Source: Oribacterium sp. oral taxon 078 str. F0262
Lineage (GTDB): Bacteria > Bacillota > Clostridia > Lachnospirales > Lachnospiraceae
Length of the DNA: 64,000 nucleotides
Assembly: GCF_000160135.1 (NCBI RefSeq)
Contig: NZ_GG729933.1
Coordinates: 722,663 to 786,662 of the forward strand
Direction of reading: 5' to 3'
Made by a program: the position numbers and the translations under genes. The notes beneath the pieces are model-generated. The model was not told where the DNA came from and did no database searches. It saw only the letters and a list, made by a program, of their open reading frames with translations. Of the stretch, positions 42,244 to 50,385 are shown piece by piece; within the stretch, counting starts at the first letter, position 1, and the number at the start of each line of letters is the position of its first letter.

Positions 42244-42766
42244 TTATTTTCGGTTCATTTTCTCCCGTATTCGGGCCGCAACATCTGTAACGTTTTTTGT
42301 ATTGACAGGGACACCGTCTTCGATGTGGGTAATCAATTGGTCTCCTACGGTGGATTCAGACGCTCTTTGATGATTGAAAAGTGCTTTCAGTTCATCGGTA
42401 CTTTTTGAACACAGCTCACGAAACTGAACCTGAACCAGGGATTCTGGCAGCTTATGATAAAGCTTATGATATGCACCTTCCATTTCCTCATACGTAATGC
42501 TATGCCCGTTTTCTGCCTCTTCAATCATAATGCCGATTGCATCTGAAATGTCATTTCGGTAGTCGCGGTGCGCAATCATTTTCATGGCGATCAGGTAGAT
42601 CCCGGAGACAGTCCGGATCTCAAGCCCATGGCGTTTGCTCTTGTTATCTTTTTTTTAGACGGCATCGTACAGATCCCCCTCATAAATGTTATATCTCAGG
42701 AATTCGTCAATGCACCTGTCCTTGGCTGAGCCCAGCAGCGCTGAGTCTCCGACATAATAAGGCATA
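42244..42766 (-). pseudogene. Remnant of a nucleotidyltransferase-like protein
   Basis: On the minus strand a continuous frame reads from about 42766 (MPYYVGDSALLGSAKD) through one in-frame TAA (just before KKDNKSKRHGLEIRTVSG) to a stop at 42244. The distal part (IYLIAMKMIAHRDYRNDISD, AIGIMIEEAENG) resembles the end of AbiEii/DUF6036-type nucleotidyltransferases, which I judge by pattern only. The 5' end is cut by an IS256 fragment. The segment after the stop, 113 codons from 42585, could still be expressed but lacks a start signal. Confidence 0.5.
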
Positions 42767-43576
42767 GCAGGTGTGTCTGTCCGTCGGGTTGAGAATATCA
42801 CAGAGGCACTCTGGGGAACTAAGGTCTCTCCGGGAACTATCAGCGGACGGAATCAGAAGGCCTATGCCCGCATTGAAGTATGGAGAAGCCGCCCTTTGAC
42901 AGGGAAAGAATACTCTTACGTCTACGTAGATGGGATCTATCTTCGTCGCAACTGGGGAGATGAATACGAAAATGTGACAATCCTGGTTGCGCTTGCAGTC
43001 AATCAAGATGGTTTTCGTGAAGTCATTGGTGCTGCTGAGGGAATGAAGGAAGATAAATCCAGTTGGGTCAACTTCTTTCGGTGGCTTTGCGAAAGAGGTT
43101 TCAGTGGCGTAAAATTCATTGTAGGAGACAAATGTCTTGGAATGCTGGAAGCCGTAGGAGAAGTGTTTTCTGAGGCCAGGTATCAGCGCTGTACGGTCTA
43201 TTTTTATCGTAACGTTTTCTCAGTCGTCCCGAGATCCAAGGGAAAACTTGTGGCAAAGATGCTGAAAGCAATTCATGCACAAGAGAGTAAAAAGGCTGCG
43301 CGAGAAAAGGCCGCAGCCATAGTAGCCGAGCTTCAGGGGATGAAGCTGAAAGAAACCGCCAGGAAGGTTTCGGAGAGCATCGACGAGACTCTGACCTACT
43401 ACGATTTTCCCAGCGAGCATTGGATGAAGATTTGTACCAATAATACGATTGAGCGTCTGAATCGTGAGATTTGGCGAAGAACCCGTGTCGTAGGCACATT
43501 TCCGGATGGAAGCTCAGCGTTAATGCTGGTTTGTGCCTGGCTTCGTTATGTTGCGGGAACCCAGTGGGGGAATTAA
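42767..43576 (+). pseudogene. IS256-family transposase, 5'-truncated and 3'-frameshifted
   Basis: About 270 codons instead of roughly 400. All three catalytic positions can be seen: the Asp in YVYVDGIYLRRNW, the Asp in FIVGDKCLGMLE and the Glu in TIERLNREIWRRTRV. The N-terminal DNA-binding part is lost. At the end, an extra T in GGGGAATTAAGAAATATATG changes the frame and creates an early stop; removing it would restore the usual KKYMNM continuation. Not expected to be active. Confidence 0.8.
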
Positions 43577-43700
43577 GAAATATATGAATATGATGCACCT
43601 GGAGGGGAATGAAGAAAACGCCTCCGTTGCAGGCTGACTTCATTTAATCAGAGGATGCAAACTAATTTGCGCATAAATCTTGAATCTTGACGGTACCATA
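42767..43700 (+). mobile_element. Damaged IS256-family insertion sequence
   Basis: The left end is missing: recognisable transposase sequence begins at about 42767, fused directly to the nucleotidyltransferase remnant. The right end includes TTTGCGCATAAATCTTGA, resembling an IS256-type terminal sequence, with a 7-bp duplication (ATCTTGAATCTTGA). Exact borders are not determined. Confidence 0.6.
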
Positions 43701-43723
43701 AACTTTTTATCCATAGCTGTTTT

Positions 43724-43798
43724 CCCTCAACTATTTATTGTCGATCAACGACTCCCTCAACTATTCCCTCAACTAAAGATCAAATCCAGTTGAGGGAA
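43724..43798. repeat. Three direct and one inverted copy of CCCTCAACT
   Basis: CCCTCAACTA occurs at 43724, 43754 and 43766. An inverted copy, AGTTGAGGGAA (43788-43798), pairs with TTCCCTCAACT (43764-43774), 11-bp arms. The cluster lies 26 nt beyond the stop of the AlbA-type ATPase gene. Confidence 0.75.
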
Positions 43799-43823
43799 CA
43801 GTTGTATAAGCGGCAAATCCTCA

Positions 43824-45578
43824 CTATTTTTCAGCAAGGACATAGTGTGTTCTATGACTAACACCGGTCTTTTTAACAAGTCCTCTTTTTATGAGACGGT
43901 TAAGTGCAACCGAGGCGCCTTGTTGAGTTCCTATTTTAGTGATAGTTAAAACCTGCGCTGTCGTTATCAGCCCATTTTCACGAATATAATTGTATATAAG
44001 TCTATCTGCCTCATTTTTAAAAGGGATCTCTACGACATCAACGTCTGCCATATCAAGTTGATCACATTTGTGTTTGTACTCTTTGTTAATCGTATAGGTA
44101 GTCCATCGCCCTTTCCAGTCAGAAACGAGCATTTCTTTATCGACCAGTCCACCTAAGATCCTGCCAATATCTGTGGGATGAAGATCAAACATCTGCTGTA
44201 GACGCATATTTGAAACGGAGCCCTCCAGGTATGCAGTTCCCAGGATAATCTGTTCTTCCGAGGATAAGCGCTTATATGTATGCTCTCCTAACAAATTAAC
44301 AAGATACTCTGTACATTCTTCAGGCATCAACGCAATCGTATATAGTTTCAGCTCGACCTGCTGCAACTCTGGGTCATCATATAAATCCGGCTCTCTCCAC
44401 TTTTCACCGCGCCAGGCATCCAATATCGTTGGGAATCCGGAACCTGCATTATCACCGTACCCAATCATACGAAGCATGGTTTGTATTCTTGGGTTGCGCG
44501 CCTTAGAGTTACCGCCTTCATAGATCCTGCGAATCGGCAGTTTCAGACTTCCTGGGTTGGAGAATGAGAATCCACGTGCTTCTTTTTCTACTTTTAGGAC
44601 ACCGGTTATCATATAGTCGGAGTGGATCAGCATATTGATCATTCCTTCGCGAATCGCTTTGTGCACTGGCGTATCATCAATGCGAGTCATTCCTTCCAGT
44701 CTAAACGGTTTCTTAATATCCCGTGTGAGTTTCGGAGCAACCATCCATAAAAAATTACACAAATTATTTTCCCAGGTCCCATCATATGTAAGGCGATCAC
44801 TCCATCGGGAGCCTCCCATGATTTCGGTTCTATCAAAATAATCCATGCGGATATTGTCGAAGCGCTCCCGTATAGGGAGACCTTTACCAAACATCAAAAG
44901 CCCAGCAGGAGTAAGACCTTCGGCTCCCGTTCGCCTGTCAACGACATATCCTCCTAAATTCTTTAAGAAGGTTTTATCATCATCTTTATTCCAGATATGA
45001 TCCGGGTTCCACGTGGTAAATCTGATACGATATGCGCGTAATGTTTCCGGGTCAATATCATCCATGGTATAGCCATCCAGTAGGCCACCATCAATTCCAT
45101 CATCACTGGAATCACGAAACATAGCCCTAATTTCCGCTTCTTTACAGTGATAATCCCCCTCATGGTTCCGCTTATAGGTTCCGCTTATAGGATTTCCGTT
45201 TATGTAGACAGGCTTTTGTGTATAATCTGCCTGCGGAACCTCTATCCAGATAATGGTCTTTCCATCGATCACGCAAGTGCCCACATCTGCATCGCGCAAA
45301 ATATTGATATTTACTTTCGTACTGTTATTGACTGTATCCCAAAACTCTTTCAATCTTGCTTGTAGATTCTCAATATTTACAACTGAGAATCTTTTAGCTG
45401 GATCCCTTTCTTTTCGATGTTCCTCAATGCCAAAAAGTATCGTTCCACCAACTGTATTCGCAAATGCAGAATACGTTTCCCAAACAGCATTGGGAAGTGT
45501 GCTCTCGGCTTTTTTGCATTCGAGTGTCAGGTGTTCTCCATACTTCAAAAGGTCTGCTAAGCTTTCTGGCGTAACCAT
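43824..45578 (-). CDS. Schlafen/AlbA_2-domain ATP-binding protein (RecG-like regulator family)
   Basis: 584 aa, apparently intact. The N-terminal AlbA_2 (Schlafen-type) domain spans about residues 1-155 (LTLECKKAESTLPNAVWETY, SAFANTVGGTILFGIEEH). A middle part follows, then a GHKL/HATPase_c_4-like segment (AIREGMINMLIHSDYMITG, SFSNPGSLKLPIRRIYEGG, RNPRIQTMLRMIGYGDNAGS). Two winged-helix-like regions end the protein. Members are found in accessory and defence loci, but the biochemical role is not settled. Its ATG overlaps the stop of an IS3 remnant. A+T-richer than its housekeeping neighbours, suggesting transfer. Confidence 0.82.
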   Translation of the reverse strand: MVTPESLADLLKYGEHLTLECKKAESTLPNAVWETYSAFANTVGGTILFGIEEHRKERDPAKRFSVVNIENLQARLKEFWDTVNNSTKVNINILRDADVGTCVIDGKTIIWIEVPQADYTQKPVYINGNPISGTYKRNHEGDYHCKEAEIRAMFRDSSDDGIDGGLLDGYTMDDIDPETLRAYRIRFTTWNPDHIWNKDDDKTFLKNLGGYVVDRRTGAEGLTPAGLLMFGKGLPIRERFDNIRMDYFDRTEIMGGSRWSDRLTYDGTWENNLCNFLWMVAPKLTRDIKKPFRLEGMTRIDDTPVHKAIREGMINMLIHSDYMITGVLKVEKEARGFSFSNPGSLKLPIRRIYEGGNSKARNPRIQTMLRMIGYGDNAGSGFPTILDAWRGEKWREPDLYDDPELQQVELKLYTIALMPEECTEYLVNLLGEHTYKRLSSEEQIILGTAYLEGSVSNMRLQQMFDLHPTDIGRILGGLVDKEMLVSDWKGRWTTYTINKEYKHKCDQLDMADVDVVEIPFKNEADRLIYNYIRENGLITTAQVLTITKIGTQQGASVALNRLIKRGLVKKTGVSHRTHYVLAEK

Positions 45579-45966
45579 TCTAAGTCCTCTCTGTTAATAA
45601 TATGGGGGGCGGGTGTTTTCTTGGACCGTCTAAGCGACAATCCCGAGTGATGCCTGGTATCCTGCTTCTTTTTTTTCATCAGTGAAACTGTACCTCTTCT
45701 GAGATATTTGTCCCTCCACGGATAAAGGCTCGTGGTGCTGCATCCCAGTTCTTTTGATACTGATTTTACCGATTCTCCCCTTTCAAAGCAATGTTTTACT
45801 GCATTTTTCTTCTCTTCAATAGATTGCTGGCACATGCGTCCGGATGGCCTCTTCGCTCCTTCCCATCACCGATTTTCTCCCATTGATCAAGTATTTTTCT
45901 GCTGGGATATCCCAGTGTTTGGATTGTTTTTGTCGCCGATAAGCGAGCGCCCGAATCAGATTGAGG
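45557..45966 (-). pseudogene. IS3-family OrfA transposase remnant
   Basis: Two minus-strand frames together spell a double helix-turn-helix OrfA: SATKTIQTLGYPSRKILDQW in one frame, then IEEKKNAVKHCFERGESVKS and ELGCSTTSLYPWRDKYLRRG in another. A frameshift separates them near 45840. OrfB with the DDE domain is absent. The element abuts, and probably disrupted, the AbiEi-like gene on the other strand. Confidence 0.6.
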
Positions 45967-46226
45967 TGGCGATACCAAGAAATGTCAGGATCCCGGAATC
46001 GCAGGTTTGGCCGGCAATGAAATTCTACCGAATGATGGAGCCGCGGTATAGCATAAGTATTGTGGACTTAAAAGAAGGCAGTAATTCCTTTCGCATTTAT
46101 GATAAAGAGAAAACGGTTTGTGATGTTATCTATCATCGTAACAAAATAAGATTTGAGCTTGCAATGGAAGTGCTGAAAAGATATGTACAGCAGCCGGACA
46201 GAAATATCAAGAGTAGTTTACGTTGA
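45945..46226 (+). pseudogene. 3' remnant of an AbiEi-like antitoxin
   Basis: About 93 codons. RPNQIEVAIPRNVRIPESQ, FYRMMEPRYSISIVDLKEG and RIYDKEKTVCDVIYHRNKIR resemble the central and C-terminal part of AbiEi antitoxins of type IV toxin-antitoxin systems. The N-terminal winged helix is missing; the upstream codons read through IS3 DNA. No adjacent AbiEii toxin gene remains in this orientation. Confidence 0.6.
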
Positions 46227-46291
46227 AAGGTGGCATCCTGCTGTATGATAGGCTGCATAAAAGTTCCGTGCAGAAGATGAGTCAAGTGAGA

Positions 46292-46330
46292 TTGACAATA
46301 TCATTTAAAATGTATACCCTATGGAGGGTA
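46292..46330 (+). promoter_or_regulatory. Promoter-like site with operator palindrome
   Basis: TTGACA (46292-46297) is followed 15 nt later by TATACC. TACCCT ATGG AGGGTA (46315-46330) is an inverted repeat across the start region, typical of an autoregulated small gene. Confidence 0.4.
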
Positions 46331-46336
46331 AAGCGC

Positions 46337-46582
46337 ATGGACGACATCCGGCTTTTTGAAGAAATGACGGGCGCAGCAGGCAAAAAGCGTAAAGTACCGG
46401 TGGAAACGGAAGCGTTCAAACTCTGGCTTTCCCAAGACGGACGAGAGCGTATGGAAGAAGGTATCGACCCTGAACAGGCAGTCGTTTCGATCGGATCAAG
46501 TCATTACCTGGAGGGATCATCCTTCTACAGTAGAGAAAGGAGTTGTGGGGCGCTTAAAAATGTCCGCACCCCCGGGATATAA
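46337..46582 (+). CDS. Small protein of unknown function
   Basis: 81 aa from ATG 46337 (MDDIRLFEEMTGAAGKKRK). I do not recognise the family. It is charged and soluble, with VETEAFKLWLSQDGRERMEE in the middle and a Ser-rich end. Its possible ribosome-binding site GGAGGGTAAAGCGC is excellent. Position behind an operator-like palindrome and next to an AbiEi remnant is compatible with an antitoxin or regulator, but that is inference. The frame ends exactly before the ATG of the next gene. Confidence 0.45.
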   Translation: MDDIRLFEEMTGAAGKKRKVPVETEAFKLWLSQDGRERMEEGIDPEQAVVSIGSSHYLEGSSFYSRERSCGALKNVRTPGI

Positions 46583-47533
46583 ATGAAAATATGTATTTTA
46601 GGCTTAGGTGTCATAGGGACAACTTATGGATATGCATTCCAAAAAGCAGGACATCAGACGGAACATTTAGTTAGAGAAAATAAAAGACAAAATCTTCCAT
46701 CAAGGCTGAACATAACGATATTAGATGGGCGCTATGATAAAAAGGGAAAAGAAAAAGCAGATAGATACACAGTAAATCTTGCAAAGCCGGGTACATGTTA
46801 TGACTTTATTCTTTTAAGTGTTGCAAGTGGGAAGATAAAAGATGCGATAGCCGCACTTTCACAGAATAATATTACAGGGAGCTTGATATTATTCTGCAAC
46901 CTTTGGAATGATCGCGAAGAAATCGAAGAAATGGTCGGAAATTTTAAATACATTATAGGATTTCCCACGGCTGGCGGATGTATGACACAGCAAGGATTGA
47001 ATTCTGTCCTGTTTGATCATATTATGCTTGAAAGCGAGAAAAAATCAATTATTCCAAATTACGGCTCTTTGATAGAACTGATTGAGTCCGCAGACCTGAA
47101 AACAGAAGTTCCCCATGATATGTTAGAGTGGATATGGATTCACATGGCAATAAATGCAGCTGTCACTTCCTCTGCCGCGAGAGCAGGAAAAATTGATAAT
47201 CCGAAACAGCTTGCGATTGATCTTATGAGCGATTCTCATGCTTTGTCTATAGCAGTGAAAACGATCAGAGAGACCGTTACAGTGGTAAAGGCCAGAGGAG
47301 TAAATTTGAGATTATATAAAAATGAACTTCTTCCTTACAGGATACCCGCTGCTATTGCAGGCATGATAATGAAACGAATGTTCACAAGGAACGAACTTAC
47401 AAGTAGGATAATGACGCTGCATAATGATGTAAATGACATTATGTATGGATGTAAGAGTGTCTATGAAGCTGGAAAACAAAAAAATCTGGATTTGCCTCTG
47501 TTTTACTCTAATATGGAAAAAATATTGAATTAG
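46583..47533 (+). CDS. Ketopantoate reductase (PanE/ApbA) family protein
   Basis: 316 aa. The Rossmann nucleotide-binding motif is at the start (ILGLGVIGTTYGYAFQKAGH). FILLSVASGKIKDAIAAL and the C-terminal helical domain follow the PanE/ApbA layout. Substitutions around the active site make true ketopantoate activity uncertain; many relatives act on other 2-oxo acids. It has clearly more A and T than the flanking genes, and no convincing ribosome-binding site is seen before the ATG, so it was probably acquired. Confidence 0.8.
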   Translation: MKICILGLGVIGTTYGYAFQKAGHQTEHLVRENKRQNLPSRLNITILDGRYDKKGKEKADRYTVNLAKPGTCYDFILLSVASGKIKDAIAALSQNNITGSLILFCNLWNDREEIEEMVGNFKYIIGFPTAGGCMTQQGLNSVLFDHIMLESEKKSIIPNYGSLIELIESADLKTEVPHDMLEWIWIHMAINAAVTSSAARAGKIDNPKQLAIDLMSDSHALSIAVKTIRETVTVVKARGVNLRLYKNELLPYRIPAAIAGMIMKRMFTRNELTSRIMTLHNDVNDIMYGCKSVYEAGKQKNLDLPLFYSNMEKILN

Positions 47534-47648
47534 GATCTTCCCAATGCAGGGGAGTATACTTACGGCATCTATATTTTTCGCAGCAATTTACTCATCGGTG
47601 CAATGCGGCACAATATGAGAAGGATGCCTGCGAACCGGGGAAGAGCTT

Positions 47649-48224
47649 ATGATCTATATCGTCCGCCACGGACAGACGGAAAAGAATAAGGCCAATGTCC
47701 TGCAGGGCCGCAGCGATGTGCCGTTAAATGAAGTCGGCATCCGGCAGGCAGAAGATGTCCGGGACCGTTTCCGTTCCTTGGGGATACAGTTTGATAAGGT
47801 CTATACCAGTCCGCTGATCCGGGCAGTGCAGACGGCAGAAATCATCGCAGAAGGCGCTTCCTCGATGATCGAAGGGCGGCTGATCGAGATGGACTATGGA
47901 CCGTATGAAGGAATGGATCTGGCACAGCCGGCACCGGAGGTCATGGCATTCTTCCAGGACTTTGTCCATATTTCGACACCGGAGGGGATGGAAGCTCTCT
48001 CTGCCGTTGTCGCTCGCCTGGGCACCTTCCTGGAAGAGATCCGGGAGGAAGCAGTTTCGCAGAATATCCTGCTTTCCACGCATGCTATCGCCATGAAGGG
48101 CGCTTTGGAATATCTGACGCCGACATCGGGCGGAAGCTATTGGTCCAAGTATATCGGAAACTGCGCGGTATACACGGCGGAAGTCGGAGCGGACGGACAC
48201 TGGACCATTCCACAGGAATGGTGA
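47649..48224 (+). CDS. Histidine phosphatase family protein
   Basis: 191 aa. MIYIVRHGQTEKNKANVLQG carries the catalytic RHG triad start and phosphate-binding residues. VYTSPLIRAVQTAEIIAEGA and the late STHAIAMKG provide the other catalytic Glu/His region. The family includes phosphoglycerate mutase-like and cofactor phosphatases; the substrate is not predictable. GGGGAAGAGCTT precedes the ATG. Followed after 24 nt by the ArsC/Spx-like gene. Confidence 0.88.
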   Translation: MIYIVRHGQTEKNKANVLQGRSDVPLNEVGIRQAEDVRDRFRSLGIQFDKVYTSPLIRAVQTAEIIAEGASSMIEGRLIEMDYGPYEGMDLAQPAPEVMAFFQDFVHISTPEGMEALSAVVARLGTFLEEIREEAVSQNILLSTHAIAMKGALEYLTPTSGGSYWSKYIGNCAVYTAEVGADGHWTIPQEW

Positions 48225-48248
48225 GAGGGAAATAGAAAGGAATTCAAC

Positions 48249-48602
48249 ATGCTGAAGCTTTACTGTTACAATAGATGCAGCACCTGCAAAAAAGCTCTGA
48301 AGTGGTTGGATGATAAGGGGATCGCATACGAAGCGATGGATATCAAGACGGACCATCCGGATGAGGAGACGCTTCGGAAGTATTATTCCATGAGCGGCCT
48401 TCCATTAAAGCGCTTCTTCAATACCAGCGGGATCCCTTACCGGGGGATGGAGCTGTCCCAAAAGCTCCCGGACATGAGCGAGGATGAGCAGCTGGCACTG
48501 CTTGCGACTAATGGAATGCTGGTGAAAAGACCGCTTGTGGTCGGCGATGACTTTGTCCTGACCGGTTTTAAGGAGAAGGAGTGGGCAGAGAAACTGCTCT
48601 GA
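48249..48602 (+). CDS. ArsC/Spx-like (ArsC family) protein
   Basis: 117 aa, one thioredoxin-like domain. The motif CSTCKKALKWLDDKGIAYE near the N-terminus (CxxC) and LVKRPLVVGDDFVLTGFKE near the C-terminus define the ArsC family. A CxxC rather than a single Cys is more like Spx/MgsR-type regulators, but the basic RPxx segment is compatible with either. GAAAGGAATT precedes the ATG. No ars genes adjoin. Confidence 0.85.
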   Translation: MLKLYCYNRCSTCKKALKWLDDKGIAYEAMDIKTDHPDEETLRKYYSMSGLPLKRFFNTSGIPYRGMELSQKLPDMSEDEQLALLATNGMLVKRPLVVGDDFVLTGFKEKEWAEKLL

Positions 48603-48828
48603 TACGCAGCAGTTCGACATTTTTGTCAGTGGAAGGCAGCGATCCGCAGGGCTTTTGGCTTTGAGCTTTCTGGCGCTTGTGCGCCGAAATACGCCCTGCG
48701 CCGCCGCGGCGAGAAGGACAAGAGCGGCCGTCCATGAAAAAAGATACAGCTTGCCCGGGCTGCTTAGTATCAGGGCCTGTAAGACTCGGGTTATGCAGGA
48801 TCCAGGCTCTGCTCTGCCGATGTCAAGA
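48603..48828. other. Gap with possible gene debris
   Basis: 226 nt. A short hydrophobic minus-strand stretch (LYLFSWTAALVLLAAAAQGV) may be the remains of a membrane protein. No start, promoter or complete domain is visible. Confidence 0.25.
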
Positions 48829-49605
48829 TCAGCTATGCCGTTTTTTGACATTGACTTTCTTACTGCTTTGCGATGCTTTCTCATAAGAATAAGGCACGAA
48901 GCATATGATAGATATGGAAATAAATATCATAATTGCCACAGTTATAAATGCCGCGGAGCTGCTCCCTTTCGGAAGAACAGCATATTTCACAATTCTCAAA
49001 CCGGCAGTGATGGGATAGAAATCTCCGAATCCCTTTGGGATAAGAAGGCTTCCAAAAAATCCGTACATAAAAGCGACAACGAGCATAGGATAGTATCCGT
49101 TGACTTTTCTGAATCCCCAGATAATAAGCGGCAGAACGGCTATAAAAATAAATACAGCGATACCAAAAATCTGCAAAAAGGATTTTAAAAGGTGAAAGCC
49201 ACGGATTCCCTGAAGCTGCAGTAGAATGGATCCTATAATTAAAAACACATGGTTTATTGCCGATAAAGCGAGAACTAAAATGCCTATGACAAATATTTTG
49301 GCAAAATACAGTCTTTGGATTGAAATCGGAATCGTGAGAATCGATTTCAATGTCCCACTGCTGTATTCCTGATTAAAAATCATTCCTCCCATAATGGTGA
49401 TTACAAAGGGAAAGGCCACACAGAAGTTATTCCATATAGCGGCCAAATAAAAGTCTTCAAAGGTACTGGCCTGAGGATCAATATTTTGTGCCATTACGAA
49501 CTGCACAAAGGTCACAAACGCAGAAAAGAAGGCTCCTGCAATTATAATCCATAAAATATTGCTCTTCTTAAGCTTCCTTAATTCACATACTGTAAGCCTT
49601 AACAT
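48829..49605 (-). CDS. ABC-2 type permease (LanE/LanG-like)
   Basis: 258 aa with six membrane helices. The opening LRLTVCELRKLKKSNILWII and FNQEYSSGTLKSILTIPI are typical of permeases of lantibiotic-immunity or bacitracin-type exporters. It is the last gene of the three-gene ABC operon and starts 6 nt after the stop of the sister permease. A+T-rich relative to the surroundings. It probably forms a heterodimer with the sister permease. Confidence 0.82.
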   Translation of the reverse strand: MLRLTVCELRKLKKSNILWIIIAGAFFSAFVTFVQFVMAQNIDPQASTFEDFYLAAIWNNFCVAFPFVITIMGGMIFNQEYSSGTLKSILTIPISIQRLYFAKIFVIGILVLALSAINHVFLIIGSILLQLQGIRGFHLLKSFLQIFGIAVFIFIAVLPLIIWGFRKVNGYYPMLVVAFMYGFFGSLLIPKGFGDFYPITAGLRIVKYAVLPKGSSSAAFITVAIMIFISISIICFVPYSYEKASQSSKKVNVKKRHS

Positions 49606-49611
49606 AGCTTC

Positions 49612-50385
49612 CTATACCTCCTTCTTTTGATAAATAACCGCCCCCAGTGAAAGCAGAATCAGTGAAAAAGAAAGCATGTAGGTCATGATGCCGGCGTTTG
49701 AGATTAGATACGGCAGATACTTTTCCAATCGCGATTCCAATGGGAAATATCCCAAATACCATTTAAACACAGTGACTACCGGAAGTACCGCTGCCCTGCT
49801 TTTGAGGAGAGCTTCTCCCCCCTGTCCCAGGCAAAGATAGACCAAAGAAAAGCAGGCGACACTATAGATAAAAGACACAATATTCGATATCGTAAAATTT
49901 TCGCCAAATGCCGCAACAAATATTATAATCGGTAAAGAAGCGGCAAACATGAAAATACCGCTCAATATACTGAAGCATAGAAACGACGTGAGCGGCATCC
50001 CTCCTCCGACAAAACACGAAGCGGCAATGCTTATGCTGAGCTCCAGCAAGCAATAAATGATGGATAAGATCATAAGGGTAATACACTTTGAGAGAAATAT
50101 CTTCGCTTTGCTCACCGGAATCGTGAGTAAATTTTTTAAAACATTATTTTCCGTCTCCGGCAAAAAAATCATCGATGAGAGGATGCCAAGCACGCAGGGT
50201 AAAAACAAGATCTCTCCAAATATAAATACCATTCTAAAAAGCATGTAAAATGGCTGTGCTTGTCTAATGGCAAGAAATAAAATAGGGATTGGAAAAAGAA
50301 ATGCCGCGCCCATGCTCATGGCAATAAATCTCCTTCTTTTTAGTTTTTGAAATTCACAATATATCAGTTTAAGCAATTCCTTCAC
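49612..50385 (-). CDS. ABC-2 type permease (LanE/LanG-like)
   Basis: 257 aa, six membrane helices. LLKLIYCEFQKLKRRRFIAM at the start and NVLKNLLTIPVSKAKIFLSK after helix 2 mirror the sister permease, which points to an ancient duplication. Its start overlaps the end of the ATPase gene by 17 nt, so translation is coupled. Export or removal of a membrane-active peptide is the likely task, by analogy to LanFEG systems. Confidence 0.82.
   Translation of the reverse strand: MKELLKLIYCEFQKLKRRRFIAMSMGAAFLFPIPILFLAIRQAQPFYMLFRMVFIFGEILFLPCVLGILSSMIFLPETENNVLKNLLTIPVSKAKIFLSKCITLMILSIIYCLLELSISIAASCFVGGGMPLTSFLCFSILSGIFMFAASLPIIIFVAAFGENFTISNIVSFIYSVACFSLVYLCLGQGGEALLKSRAAVLPVVTVFKWYLGYFPLESRLEKYLPYLISNAGIMTYMLSFSLILLSLGAVIYQKKEV

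Noticed and set aside
41959-47533. Integrated element with tRNA-Arg as attachment site
   Set aside because: No integrase gene and no second copy of the tRNA 3' end were seen, so an att-bounded element cannot be claimed.
48655-49188. Plus-strand open frame crossing the ABC permease gene end
   Set aside because: Mostly opposite a clear membrane permease and without domain features.
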